Shown here: in pieces, positions 1 to 12,302 of the stretch
How positions within the stretch are numbered: the first letter of the stretch is position 1
How the letters are laid out: the number at the start of each line of letters is the position of its first letter
Assembly: GCA_017654935.2 (NCBI GenBank)
Contig: CM065690.1
Location: 37,122,317 to 37,186,316, forward strand
Source of the DNA: Phymorhynchus buccinoides
Taxonomy: Eukaryota; Mollusca; Gastropoda; Neogastropoda; Raphitomidae
Length of the DNA stretch: 64,000 bases
Direction: 5' to 3'
Notes under the pieces: model-generated
What the model saw: only the letters and a program-made list of their open reading frames with translations
Databases searched by the model: none
Told to the model about the DNA's origin: nothing
Translations under genes and position numbers: made by a program

Positions 1-187
<187 letters not shown>

Positions 188-213
188 ACTCTGGTCTATG
201 GCTCCACGTGCAG

Positions 214-383
214 TTCTGGCAGACAAGGATGATGAAGGCATTCTGAGGCCTGACGGTCGTGTAGGGCTCCGAGTGGTCAACAACGTGGACAACCCTCACA
301 ACTTTGCTGGCACTTACTGGACAGTAGTGGACAATTACGTGTTCTTCGCTGCCGGACCCATTAACCAACCACTCAAGATCAAG
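214..383 (+). CDS. Gene A exon: ADAMTS-like spacer segment (partial gene, 5' part outside window)
   Basis: The exon is bounded by a cag acceptor and a gtaagg donor and is read from phase 1 to phase 0. It encodes about 57 residues starting LADKDDEGILRPDG and ending GPINQPLKIK. The same exon occurs in gene B at 57831-58000 with identical length and phase; there it follows the cysteine-rich domain, which identifies it as the spacer region of an ADAMTS-type secreted metalloprotease. The second half (NYVFFAAGP) is almost identical between the genes, while the segment after LADKDDE is strongly diverged. In ADAMTS proteins the spacer binds matrix and substrates. The protease half of gene A lies left of the window and was not seen. 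Confidence 0.88.
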
Positions 384-1171
384 GTAAGGGGTGTGGTGCT
401 TCGATGGTGTTATGCTACTTAAGTTTCAAGTTTTATCATGAACTTCCAGCCCAGTGAGCTTCAAATCTAAATGAATCAAAAAGAAAAAGAAACACCCGAA
501 GGTGCTGATGAGATCCAGAGATGACACACTGACTCCACCTGCCGTACCAACACAAGAGCAGCCCAACACCAACCCTGAAGCCCATGTTGTGTATATTGGG
601 AACTTCCAGCCCAGATGGGTTCAAAATTAAAGACAGTAACATGTCACGTCCAAACATCATGTCCCTACATATAGCAAACAAAACAACAAAACCAATAACT
701 AGTACATATTTTACAAATACTTTTACCTAAGAATCACATGTAAGAGACTTTATGAAAGTATTGGCAGGAAAAACTAAACATTTGTCAGGAAAGATCTTTT
801 GTGTTGGTTTCTCTGCTTGCTAACATCTTTTTTCTAAAAAGAATGTGTAATCCGATTGTGATGAAACTTTATTGACGGTTTGGGTATTATGGTATCAGAG
901 TAAGTCTTGGTCGTTATTGAGATAAACTATTTCTTTTAATTTTCATTCATTTATCACCTTTTCTCAATTCATGGACATGCTCAATACCATATGGGTCATT
1001 TGGAGTTTTAGCAATTTGCGTTCACGGTTCAGAAATAATCCTTTAACATTGTAGGCCTACGTGTGAAACTTACAGCTATGTCTGGGGGTACATCTGAATC
1101 ATAACGCAATCCTAAATTAAAAGAAAAGTTAATGGCGAAACTGATGCTAGGACATTGCATTGTCTGTTTAG
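384..1171 (+). other. Gene A intron
   Basis: No recognisable gene. The last ~45 bases before the acceptor match the corresponding intron end of gene B (59050-59099), with a shared GTGAAACTGATGCTAGGACA-like block. A TAGGCCTA palindrome lies near 1053. Confidence 0.6.
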
Positions 1172-1241
1172 GTGAAAAACACGGGGCCATACACACACGT
1201 CAGTGCGACTGTTGCTTGGGGCTACAAATTACCTAATCCAG
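1172..1241 (+). CDS. Gene A exon: end of spacer
   Basis: A 70-base exon (phase 0 to phase 1) between tttag and gtgagt. It encodes VKNTGPYTHVSATVAWGYKL followed by PNP. It is colinear with gene B 59100-59169, where the peptide is VKNKGLLSDVSAAVAWGYKL. The V-x-Y/W-x-Y-x-x-P style ending resembles the end of ADAMTS spacer domains. It joins in frame to the EGF-like exon at 2582. Confidence 0.88.
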
Positions 1242-1364
1242 GTGAGTGCCATTTATGGCCTACTGTATATCTTTTGTTTGCCTTTTCCCAAAGTAGCTAA
1301 CAAAACTCGTGACGTTTTAAGAACTGGTAGATACAAGATAGCAACGAAAAGTAAAATTAAGATA

Positions 1365-1578
1365 GGGGAAGACGGGGTAAAAAGCGCATGGGCGGGTAAG
1401 AAGCCCACCCCAATTATCTCATGAAATAAAGAAAATGTAAGTCAAATTTGCCCATGAGACGAATGCTAGACATTAACGCTCGTCTCATGGGCAAAATGAG
1501 ACTGAAATTTGCTTCATTTCTTGAGATAATTGGGGTGGGCTTCTTTCCCGCCCATGCGCTTTTTACCCCGTCTTCCCC
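1365..1578. mobile_element. Hairpin MITE, copy 1 (GGGGAAGACGGGGTAAAAAG family)
   Basis: A 214-bp near-perfect palindrome flanked by TA on both sides. The arms begin GGGGAAGACGGGGTAAAAAG and end with the reverse complement. The centre holds an inverted ATGAGACGA motif around ATTAACG. It lies in gene A's second intron and is absent from the matching gene B intron. Four other copies are at 34779, 43974, 51518 and 51904. The TA flanks fit a Tc1/mariner-type MITE; no transposase is encoded. Confidence 0.9.
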
Positions 1579-2581
1579 TACATTTTCACGTGATTGAATT
1601 GTGATATTTTAATGCGATATCCACGCTTTTCATAACATACTGATATCAAAACTTAAAGATATGACAGCATTGAAATCAAATGGGAAATGTTATAAAATAA
1701 CTCAGCAGACATATGCGTGGCAGGGAATGTTCACTGTGCCCTCTGCCCTCTCCTTGATCTTGCAGCTAAGGGCTACAGGTGTCTGCACCTGACATGGAGT
1801 TGCCCTTTGATTGTTTTGTAAAGGCTGGTGAAAAGGCCAACAAAGGATAACCAATTCTAATGCACTAACAGTGGATGTCAAACACGACTTAGCTATACCA
1901 TGTCGATGGCTTGGAGTCAAAACGGACTATCTTTAGATAGCCCATTGACGTAGTATTGAGCATATTGCGAAAACTAAGAACTTGTTTCAAAAAACGACTG
2001 CATAAATATAAGAAGCATCATCCCCATTTTACACAATTTGCAGTCTTTTTTAATACAAGTTCTTAGTTTTTTCAATAACATCAATAATAAGTCAATGGAC
2101 TATCTAAAGATAGTCCGTTTTGACTCTAAGCCATCGATGTATTCCATTACTGTGGAAAATTAATAATTGTTCGGCTCTAACTTTACTTTTGGCCCTGAGT
2201 TCAGGCCTAATGTTAACCAATATGTTAATATGTTAACCAATGTCAAAGGCCCTTTCAGCAAAGGACCCGCAGGAAGTAGATTGGGGAAAATGGCTACAGA
2301 AATCTGGAAATTCTATCTGTTGATTCTGCATATGAAAATGTTTTGTACTTCTATTCAGAGACATTGCACTGAAACAAAAAACAGACAGAAAGATTGCAAT
2401 AATTGGAGATTCGTTTATGGCTGGATACCAATTGCCACCATTTTATTTGTTTTCCAACATCTTGGATAAAGATGGCATTGCATCCAACTAGTTCATCAGT
2501 TAGATTTATCCCAATATGGCGACTATGACGACAACTGGTCCCCAGCCATATTATAATCCTTCTTGCTCATTTCTCTCGCAG
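1579..2581 (+). other. Gene A intron, remainder
   Basis: Contains the foldback at 1903-2137. The stretch 2150-2330 can be aligned by eye with gene B 61948-62110 (shared TTACTGTGGAAAATTA, GAGCAAAGGACCTGC-like blocks), which marks homologous intron sequence. No coding sequence is seen. Confidence 0.6.
1903..2137. mobile_element. Foldback element, ~45-bp arms plus inner arms
   Basis: The left arm from TCGATGGCTTGGAGTCAAAA and the right arm ending GCCATCGA are reverse complements, each holding the self-complementary GACTATCTTTAGATAG. A second inner inverted pair (AACTAAGAACTTG / CAAGTTCTTAGTT) lies around a short spacer. Not coding. Confidence 0.8.
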
Positions 2582-2662
2582 TTCCTGCACCACCTTGGTG
2601 TCACAATGGAGGGATTCGCAATGTGACAACCGGCGGATGTCATTGTGTTGGGGACTATCGTG
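2582..2662 (+). CDS. Gene A exon: EGF-like repeat, first half
   Basis: An 81-base symmetrical exon (phase 1-1), typical of EGF modules. It encodes VPAPPWCHNGGIRNVTTGGC followed by HCVGDYRG. The CxNGG and C-x-C pattern continued by RQC in the next exon matches an EGF-like domain. The gene B equivalent at 62396-62476 has the same length and phase. Confidence 0.9.
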
Positions 2663-3619
2663 GTAAGCTTTGAACCAGTGTGTTTGTTTGCACGATAATT
2701 TAGCTGTTGTATTGTGGATTATCTAATGGCTTGCTTGTTTACCATTCCTGGGGCTAAATTTCAGCATTTTTCCTCCTTTGTTTATTCGTTTGCGAGTGTT
2801 CGTGTTTGTGTCTGTGTTTTACTCTTGGATTTCTTCTTAACTGTCTTAATTTTTGCTTCAATGTGATGAACATTATCATTTTAAAAAATGTGTTCGAGTT
2901 AGCTGTTGTATTGTGGAGTATACAATGGCTTGCTTGTTTACCATTCCTGGGGCTGAGAAGTGGTCCAGCATTGGGACATCACAAAGTTTTCATAACCTTT
3001 CAGTAGTATCCCTCCTTTGGTTATTCGTCTGCGTGTGTTTTGCATTTATGTCTGTGTTTTATCTCTTGGGCTACTCCTTGATTGTCTTTATGTTTGCTTC
3101 AGTGTTATCAAAATAGGCCTAATTAATTAATATAACTATACGTTTATATACCGTATCTTAGGCAAGTATGAACCATTCCTTTATTTGAAGTAGTCCGCTT
3201 TCATTAATACTGTTCTTTTAGGCATTGCATGTGCAATACGTTATATTATCCTTTTTCATTACATTCACTAAAGGCTAAGCTTACCCATGATTTTACAGTA
3301 TTATCAAAAATCGTTTATTATTCGATCAGCTCTTCCTTTACTATTGCCCAAATGTTAGGCTAATATTAGTGCTCCATGCGTTAATATTGTTTGCACACCC
3401 CCCCCCCCCCCCCCCCCCCCCCCCAAAAAAAGGCATGTCCACAAGGTATGTCCACTTCTGATTTTTTTTATATCTTTAACTCCCCCACTATTAATTATTA
3501 GGGGCTTTTTGCCCCAGGGATGGGGTGTGTGGCCTTATACCCCATCCTCACCTTTGCACAGTTAAAAAAAAAAAATTCTGCTGTTTGTCTCAGCTTTTGT
3601 TGTCTTTTGTTTTCTCCAG
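2663..3619 (+). other. Gene A intron with local duplication
   Basis: A ~190-bp segment beginning near TAGCTGTTGTATTGTGGA at about 2701 is repeated at about 2899 (both include GGCTTGCTTGTTTACCATTC), a tandem duplication inside the intron. A poly-C run of about 25 bases lies at 3399-3424. No gene seen. Confidence 0.7.
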
Positions 3620-3871
3620 GAAGACAATGTAAGTTCTATTGCATGATGCCGTGTTTCAACGGGGGAATCATGGGACAACGAAGATGCGGATGCGACTGTA
3701 GCCACAACCCCCGCACAAACCCCTCCCGTCGCTGCGAGTGTTTGCGATATTTTGAAGGGCCGGACTGCAGCCAGTGCGTCATCAAGCGTTGCTATCATGG
3801 CGGCACCCTCAACAACGCAACCTGTCGATGCCAGTGCCCGGTTGGGTGCAGGAGAAAACCAGACTGCAGCG
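3620..3871 (+). CDS. Gene A exon: cysteine-rich EGF-like repeats
   Basis: A 252-base phase 1-1 exon between tttctccag and gtaata. It encodes 84 residues with about 17 cysteines, including CFNGG, CGCDC, CSQCVIKRCYHGG and CRCQC. The spacing fits two further EGF-like modules, the last being completed by the next exon. Gene B 63622-63882 is the paralogous exon; the peptide CSQCVIKRC is identical in both. Expected to be extracellular and disulphide-bonded. An N-glycosylation sequon is present (NNAT). Confidence 0.9.
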
Positions 3872-4734
3872 GTAATATGATATTTTTTTCCCCTTTGCCC
3901 GATCTATGATCTGCAAAGGAGTCTATGTGTGTCGCCTTTTCCCCCCTGTCTGTCCCAAGAGTATCTCACGAAGCGCTTAATAGAATCGTTTCAAATTTTG
4001 TGTGATGGTGTATCACCAAGAGAGAAAGAGATCCGTGAATAATTTATCACAGTAGTGACCTTGACCAGCTCCTGCGAAAAGGAAAGCCGAGTGCTTAAGC
4101 CTTTCTCTGTCAGTACACAGCCTCTGCAACAGCAAGCCCTATGTAGTGCCTCCCCGTGGCGGCAGACGTCAACTGGGTACCTTGCTGTCTCAGGCTAAAC
4201 TACAAGGGTCTCGGAGGAGATCTGGCCTCTAGACGTGCGGCATGCAGGCCCACCGGCATGTGGATACGCCCTGGTGCCCACGAACCAGATGCCCAGCTAC
4301 GGGTAAATAGCAAGGCCCCGGGTAGGCCAGACCCATCAGCCTTGGCCTTGGAGAAGGACAACTCCGATGTAAATCCCACCAAGTGCCAGGAGTGCTGGAC
4401 AGCCTTGGTGTGCGAAGACCCTGGGTCCATGGACATGCCTGAGCATCCAACACACCGTGTCCCAGTTCTGGGTAACTGCCCCCGTGCTTCCGAGGAAGGT
4501 TATTGAGCCAGAAGCTTGGAGAAGTACACTCTGATATAAAACCTATAGCTTTGTGGTCGCCGCAACCGTCTTAGCGCCCTTAGCCATTGTGGAAAGACAA
4601 TAGGCCTAAAGAGTGAGGTCGGTTTGCGCGTGCGTACCGGTCTTCACATTAAATCAACTCAGCGCAGGCGGTGAAAAGTCCTGCAGCGATGGAGAAGACG
4701 CGAACTCTGTCCATGAAAACGTGACAGAGGAGCC

Positions 4735-5037
4735 CCATGAAAACGCTTTAAAGACCAGCTGAAGCGTCAACTCCATGCAGCTGGTATCCTTGACAAAGAC
4801 TGGGTTAACATGGCACAAGACAGGGCCAAATGGAGATCAACCATCAGACATGGTGCAGAGGCCTTTGAAACAGCCAGAAGAGAAGCTACAGAGGACAGGC
4901 AGAGCAGGAGGATAGCATCGAAGTGCAGAGCCCCACGACCCAGGGTTTTCCATGCCCCAACATTCCAACGAGTATGCCGATCCAGGATCGGACTATTCAG
5001 CCACCAGAGGGCGTGCCATCAGGGACTTCCCCACTGA
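4735..5037 (+). pseudogene. Non-LTR retrotransposon C-terminal remnant
   Basis: The frame entering the 4810-5037 open segment reads QLHAAGILDKDWVNMAQDRA then KWRSTIRHGAEAFETARRE, and ends with VCRSRIGLFSHQRAC. This resembles the C-terminal tail of LINE reverse transcriptases, where a W-x-x-x-A-x-D-R-x-x-W-R segment is followed by a C2H2-like knuckle containing SRIGLxSHxR. The first cysteines of the knuckle are lost. The copy is 5'-truncated and sits in a gene A intron. Confidence 0.65.
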
Positions 5038-5564
5038 TCCTCGGACATGAGGAACCTGCCATCATCATCGACCTTGACCTTGACGTAGGACCTTGCAAAC
5101 GTAAACTCCGTTTAAGGGCCATATTTTCTACACTGTTGGACTTATGGTCTTCAAATTTGGCATGTAGGTGCATTGGCTTGTGGCAACTCTGACGATTAAG
5201 GTCAAGGTCAAGGTCAAGGACATTGGTAGACCTTGCAAGTGGTGTACGCCTAAAAAGTGGTGTTTTAGCCATATTTTCCACATGTTTGCTTGACAGAAGC
5301 GCTTCAGATTTTGTGTGGTGGTGTATTACCTTGAGTAGAAGACATCAGAACATACATTATTGGCGTGCCTTTCTTGACCTTCACGTTTGACCTTGAAAAC
5401 CGAAATGTCCTTTTTTTGCACTAGACATTTCATGTCGGAGCTATATCTCTTCTTTTTTGTTGTTGCTTAGTTCCCAGAATGTCAAATCAAGAATTTACGA
5501 CCAGACATAAATAAAGTGTGTGTTTTTGTAGGCCTGTGTGTTTTTCTCTATCTCTGTGCCAGTT

Positions 5565-5567
<3 letters not shown>

Positions 5568-5615
<48 letters not shown>

Positions 5616-5664
5616 CGTGCGTGTGCGCGTGCGTGCGTGCGTGCGTACGTGCGTACGTGCGTGC

Positions 5665-5716
<52 letters not shown>

Positions 5717-5745
5717 CCGTGTGTGCGTGTGCGTGCGCGCGCGCA
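5568..5745. repeat. (GT)n / (GTGC)n microsatellite
   Basis: Alternating GT and GC dinucleotides throughout. All open frames here are translations of the repeat. Confidence 0.96.
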
Positions 5746-5951
5746 CTTAGTCCTAATTCTGTAAGGAAACAAAGTGGGGGGATTTCCTCTACTACTCAGT
5801 CTAGTAAGTAAAGAGAGTTGAGTTCTTTACTACCAGGACGAGAGCTCGTGTTCCCGTTCCTCTTATCGTTAGGCTACAGACACTCTCCTTAGTTGCTTGC
5901 TACCTTTTCAAAACTATACAAGCTTACTGTAAAACTCTTTTCTCTTTTCAG

Positions 5952-6320
5952 CCTGCCACTACAATGCGCTGTTGCCCAGCTATAGGGGTCAGTACGGGAG
6001 AGGCTCCGCGGAAGACTACTTCAGAATCTCTAACAGGAGACGAACCCCTGGGGACGTTGATGACGATGATGCTAGAGGTGTTTCTGCAACCCCTGGGGAC
6101 ATTGATGACGATGATGCTAGTGATGTTTCTGCAACCCCTGGGGACTTTGATGACGAAGATGCTAGTGATGTTTCTGCAACCCCTGGGGACATTAATGACG
6201 AGGATGCTAGTGGTGTTTCTGCAACCCCTGGGGACATTGATGACGAGGATGCTAGTGGTGTTTCTGCTGAAGATTTTGGCAATGGCCAAACCAGTGTCCA
6301 CAGTAGGTCGTTTAAGTCAG
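5952..6320 (+). CDS. Gene A exon: EGF end plus acidic 15-residue repeats
   Basis: A 369-base phase 1-1 exon after ttttcag. It starts ACHYNALLPSYRGQYGRGSA, which completes the last cysteine module, then DYFRISNRRR, then five copies of a 15-residue unit of the type TPGDVDDDDARGVSA, and ends NGQTSVHSRSFKS. The unit is a 45-bp coding minisatellite at about 6046-6270, so the length of this stalk may vary between individuals. The dense aspartates could bind calcium or mineral. The donor is TCAG|gtatgt, spliced in frame to 7835. Reading through the donor meets a stop (TAG) four codons later, giving an alternative secreted end. Confidence 0.82.
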
Positions 6321-6340
6321 GTATGTATAGTTAGTAGGCC

Positions 6341-7075
6341 TACAATGTTCAGAACTTCAGAACCTCTAACAGGAGACGAACCCTTGGGAATGTTGATGAC
6401 GATGATGCTAGCGGCTTTGCTGCTGAACGTTTTGGCAATGGTCAAACCAGTGTCCACAGCTGGTCGTTTAAGTCAGGTATGTAGCCCTACAATGTTCAGA
6501 ACTTCAGAGCCTCGAACAGGAGACGAACCCTTGGGAATGTTGATGACGATGATGCTAGCGGCTTTGCTGCTGAACTTTTTGGCAACGGTCAAACCAGTGT
6601 CCACAGCTGGTCGTTTAAGTCAGGTATGTAGCCCTACAATGTTCAGAACTTCAGAGCCTCGAACAGGAGACGAACCCTTGGGAATGTTGATGACGATGAT
6701 GCTAGCGGCTTTGCTGCTGAACCTTTTGGCAACGGTCAAACCAGTGTCCACAGCTGGTCGTTTAAGTCAGGTATGTAGCCCTACAATGTTCAGAACTTCA
6801 GAGCCTCGAACAGGAGACGAACCCTTGGGGACTTTGATGACGATGATGCTAGCGGCTTTGCTGCTGAACCTTTTGGCAACGGTCAAACCAGTGTCCACAG
6901 CTGGTCGATTAAGTCAGGTATATAGCCCTACAATGTTCAGAACTTCAGAGCCTCGAACAGGAGACGAACCCTTGGGGACTTTGATGACGATGATGCTAGC
7001 GGCTTTGCTGCTGAACTTGTTGGTAATGGCCAAATCAGTGTCCACAGCTGGTCGTTTGAGTCAGGTATGTAGGCT
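6341..7075 (+). repeat. 147-bp tandem array derived from gene A acidic exon (5 copies)
   Basis: Five near-identical 147-bp units begin TACAATGTTCAGAACTTCAG. Each is a copy of the 3' half of exon 5952-6320 (FR-SNRRRT-LG-VDDDDAS, then FGNGQTSVHS) including its GTATGT donor (GTATAT in one). In the coding frame each unit carries TAG just after the donor, so the units cannot be read through as protein. The ~20-base gaps between units are too short for normal introns. The array therefore lies in the last intron. A second frame stays open for 399 codons only because 147 is a multiple of 3. Confidence 0.85.
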
Positions 7076-7834
<759 letters not shown>

Positions 7835-7893
7835 GCGTCAGTGGGATCCTCTTCAGTGTGTTATCTGCACTGTTTGGATCTCTCCTGTTCTGA
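7835..7893 (+). CDS. Gene A terminal exon: hydrophobic GPI-anchor-like tail
   Basis: The acceptor ttccag joins phase 1 to the preceding TCA-G donor. The joined end reads SFKSGVSGILFSVLSALFGS then LLF and stop. A small-residue stretch (SGVSG) followed by a short uninterrupted hydrophobic segment that ends the protein is the pattern of a GPI attachment signal, with the serine/glycine stretch as candidate omega site. No basic cytoplasmic tail follows, which argues against a type I transmembrane anchor. The exon and phase are read directly; the GPI role is inference. Confidence 0.7.
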
Positions 7894-8092
7894 GCCACTC
7901 GCCAGTGGGATCCTCTTCAGTGTGTTATCTGCAGTGTTTGGATCTCTCCTGATCTGAGCCACTCGCCAGTGGGATCCTCTTCAGTGTGTTATCTGCAGTG
8001 TTTGGATCTCTCCTGTTCTGAGCCACTCGCCAGTGGGATCCTCTTCACTGTGTTATCTGCAGTTTGGATTTCTCATCTTCTAAGCCAACAAT
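7837..8092 (+). repeat. 64-bp tandem repeat of the terminal exon (4 copies)
   Basis: The terminal exon sequence (AGTGGGATCCTCTTCAGTGT ... TGAGCCACTC) is repeated four times with period 64; copies start near 7837, 7901, 7965 and 8029. Copies 2-4 follow the stop codon and so form 3' UTR, or alternative last exons, since each retains gccag. Confidence 0.9.
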
Positions 8093-8735
8093 CAGTGTGT
8101 TATAATGATGTCGATGTGCACACAATTGATATGACGATGTATTATATTTGTTCATATTTTTGTTAATCAGAGAATCTTATACGTGCGTGTGCGTTTATTC
8201 TTCCTGTCTGTATTCTTTTAAGTGTAAATATTTATGAACGCCTCGTGAGAGTGAGAATTCTCTAATAGAGATGAAACGAAAGTGTGTTGGAGATGACTCT
8301 TAGCCAATGACTACAATCATGTAGGCCTATATTATGTTTGTTAATATATGATTTTCATACCTCGTTTTTTATTTTCTTACAAAACGTGCACTCCGTGAAT
8401 CAGATTTTGTATACTCACATTGTAACATATGTTTTTGCGATTTTGGCAATCAGTCTGTGACCGAATGTATAACCAAAATGTTATTAAAAAATTAGGTGTT
8501 TTTTTAGCAACTTGTATCACGTAGATTAAAAACTTATCAAAGACTAAAATTGTAGCTGTATCTTCCGTTGGAGTTGGATTAAATCAAAGGTTGTTAGAAA
8601 TATTGACTTTCTAGCCATATAACCATGTCATTGCATAGTGCCCATGCTTTTACCGACGCTGAAAATAAATAACATGTAGTTTATCACAGGTCTGAACTGC
8701 GCACTCTGTCTCTCTCTTACTATCTCTCTCTTTGC

Positions 8736-8776
<41 letters not shown>

Positions 8777-9170
8777 GAAAATTTAAGATCTTGTTTATGA
8801 TAACATAATTAAAGACCTTGCTTATAATAACATTAGTTTAAGATAATTATTACTTTCCCAGGTGTGTTCAGTATTTTCTTTTGAAGACCTAGTGCATTTT
8901 CATGCACTGTTCATATTTTATATATAAGGTGTTTGTTTTTTCCTTCAAAAGGCCTATAACTCCACGTTGTACTGTCTATCCTGTTTAAACGCAATGATGC
9001 CTTTACAAAGATTGTGGGTAAAGAACATCACATATTTTTTGTAGGCAAAATAAATTTTTACTTTCTATAAAGAAGTGTTTTTGGTGTGCATTTTGGTTTT
9101 TGCAAGTACGACCTGTGTGTATTGTTGAGCAGAAATGTATTTGTTTTACATACGTGTCCTTTTTTTTTTA
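8093..9170. other. Gene A 3' UTR / start of intergenic region
   Basis: No coding potential seen. A CT tract lies at about 8725-8773. AATAAA occurs at about 8664 and again near 9049; either could be the gene A polyadenylation signal. Confidence 0.5.
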
Positions 9171-9177
9171 CATACGT

Positions 9178-10109
9178 ATTCTGTCAAATTGAATGCGAAG
9201 GGGCACACCATTTACCTACAATGTATATATGTGTATGTACTGTCTATGTATATGCCTCCTTGTCTCTGTCTGTTGGTATCACATCTCCCTCTTCGTATTC
9301 TGTCAAATTAAATGCCAAGGGGCACACCATTTACCTACAATGTATCTATGTATATGTACTGTCAATGTATATGCCTCCTTGTCTCTGTCTGTTGGTATCA
9401 CATCTCCCTCCTCGTATTCTGTCAAATTAAATGCCAAGGGGCACACCATTTACCTACAATGTATCTATGTATATGTACTGTCTATGTATATGCCTCCTTG
9501 TCTCTGTCTGTTGGTATCACATCTCCCTCCTCGTATTCTGTCAAATTAAATGCCAAGGGGCACACCATTTACCTACAATGTATCTATGTATATGTACTGT
9601 CTATGTATATGCCTCCTTGTCTCTGTCTGTTGGTATCACATCTCCCTCCTCGTATTCTGTCAAATTAAATGCGAAGGGGCACACCATTTACCTACAATGT
9701 ATCTATGTATATGTACTGTCTATGTAGGCTATATGCCTCCTTGTCCCTGTCTGTTGGTATTACATCTCCCTCCTCGTATTCTGTCAAATTGAATGCGAAG
9801 GGGCACACCATTTACCTACAATGTATCTATGTATATGTACTGTCTATGCCTCCTTGTCTCTGTCTGTTGGTATCACATCTCCCTCATCGTATTCTGTCAA
9901 ATTGAATGCGAAGGGGCACACCATTTACCTATGTACTGTCTATGTCTATGCCTCCTTGTCTCTGTCTGTTGGTATCACATCTCCCTCCTCGTATTCTGTC
10001 AAATTGAAAGCGAAGGGGCACACCATTTACCTACAATGTATCTATGTATATGTACTGTCTATGTATATGCCTCATTGTCTCTGTCTGCTGGTATCACATC
10101 TCCCTCCTC
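9178..10109. repeat. 119-bp minisatellite (~8 copies)
   Basis: A unit beginning ATTCTGTCAAATTGAATGCG and containing GGGGCACACCATTTACC recurs with period 119 (about 9297, 9416, 9535, 9654). Later copies carry small indels and the array ends with a shortened copy. The open frames across it follow the repeat and drift in phase, so it is not considered coding. Confidence 0.93.
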
Positions 10110-10504
10110 TAGATGCTTTAGGGATTGTTTGATAAAGCTGAGGCTTGGTGTGTCACCAATCAATGGATCGTTTTTCAAAAGAACTTTCAACAACAATGCT
10201 AACTTTAAGTGCAAAATGCGTAACGTTGTAGAAGATGATGACCATGATTGTGTTGTATACATGTATTCTGTATAATGATATAAGGGGAAAGTATCTTAAA
10301 TTTGGTCTGTTTTCAATATTAGGAGAATTGGTGTATTTTTGTTTAATGCCATGAAGATAAGACAAAATGTTAACGACAGTCTCACACATGAAACCTGATA
10401 AGTTTAGAATATGTGTGTATGTGTCTTTTTAATTTCTTGTTAACTTGACCTCATTTCTAGGGGCTGGGGGCCTGAAGAAATGAATATTGTTCAATTGTTC
10501 TTTC

Positions 10505-11060
<556 letters not shown>

Positions 11061-11252
11061 GAGTAAAAACCCCCACATCCAATGCTATATTTGGGATGAT
11101 TTCTTTTCATATTTGAAGGTGTCCAACATCAGTCTTAACATACATTGCACATACTCAAAAATACATACTTTTATAAGCTAAAAGCAATAACTGGCCCAGG
11201 TAATAATCAAGATAAATCACATAAACAAAATGAACCTTTCAGTTCTCATAAA

Positions 11253-11490
11253 CCCTTTCACCGCCAAAGCCGCATATTAGCACCACAATGATTTAACACC
11301 TATGTCACTAAAAGGCGTCAAAGTGGGGTCTATTATCCAAAGATCCTATTGTCTTAGTTTTGGGAAGTAAGGGTAGACCTTGTTTTATATACGTCACAGA
11401 AGAATCCCCAATACTGCAGATGGATTTTGTTCTCTACCCAGGTAAATTTAATGAACATTTTTGGTTGAAATATGGTTGGCGGTGAAAGGG
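11253..11490. mobile_element. piggyBac-like MITE, copy 1
   Basis: Termini CCCTTTCACCGCCA and TGGCGGTGAAAGGG are inverted repeats. TTAA follows the right end and a decayed TAAA precedes the left. An inverted copy of the element is at 41980-42208. A TTAA target and CCC termini are hallmarks of piggyBac-type elements. No transposase is present. Confidence 0.8.
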
Positions 11491-12302
11491 TTAAACGTGG
11501 AGTCCATAGCGAAGGGAAAAACAACAAGGAAACAAAAAAGTACCACCACCATCAGTTTATAGATTCTGGGCGCATAATAAACTGCGCTGGTATTGCCTAT
11601 TATCCTTGCCGCAAATGGTATATTTCTTTTAACACAGATCATATTAGTTTCCAAATAAGTATTATTAACGTCTATATTACTCTTTAAAAAAAAAAGGTTA
11701 AGTGCGAACATTGCTGCGAACATTTTAGACAAAGTTTTCAGTACTTAAGCTACCATTTACAAACTTTGTGATGATGTAATAGTATAGCCCAATGTCCGAA
11801 CTCTTATGCAATGAAAACATAAAATGCGCCGATGGGAGACAATGCATAGCAGTGGTCATACATGACTGATGACTAAAACCGCGCCTTAAAGTTTCTGCTC
11901 ACCCTTATCCTTTGCGCGTAAAAGAAATCCAAAGACAACCCCCCCCCCCCCCCCCCGCAGTTCGCCCTCTGGCCTCTCCGATGACAATGATGATTAGAAA
12001 TGCAAAGTGGAGCTAAACCGGTCAACCATATTGGACAGTCACGTGATTTCTAACTGGATTCAATGAAGCTGTGACTCTGTTCGAAGACCCTCAACATGTT
12101 TGCACTTGTTTTTGCTACCGATCCATCCAAGAACTATACTGTGTATATCGTCCATATTTTTGTCAATTACGCTATTGCTTTTGTAATTGGGCCGGGTCAC
12201 GTGACCAGTACTACATTTGTCTAAAAGCACTAATTCAAAAAAAGTAATTGGTCTTCTCTCATGATTCATCATGATGGGGGGAAAGAACATGTAAATAAGC
12301 TA
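11491..12302. other. Intergenic
   Basis: A segment at about 11785-11855, with ATGCGCCGATGGGAGAC, matches the complement of 27690-27790, a dispersed repeat pair. A poly-C run of 18 bases is at 11939-11956. No gene seen. Confidence 0.6.

Larger units (their letters stand above)
3872..5951 (+). other. Gene A intron with LINE remnant and GT microsatellite
   Basis: A stretch at 3945-4040 resembles segments near 5285 and 52750 (CGAAGCGCTTAA / TTTCAAATTTTGTGTG blocks), a dispersed repeat. 4060-4560 has higher GC and an open frame of 116 codons with no recognisable domain, possibly part of the LINE next to it. 5200-5220 holds three tandem AAGGTCA units. Confidence 0.55.

Noticed and set aside
4156..4506. 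116-codon frame as a gene
   Set aside because: No domain recognised, no splice-phase link to gene A, and adjacent to a LINE remnant; probably repeat sequence.
7835..7893. A type I transmembrane anchor for gene A
   Set aside because: The hydrophobic run is the very end of the protein, with no basic stop-transfer residues or cytoplasmic tail; a GPI signal fits better.
9086..10275. Overlapping open frames with cysteine-rich repeats
   Set aside because: They follow the 119-bp minisatellite, shift frame between units, and lack splice or start evidence.
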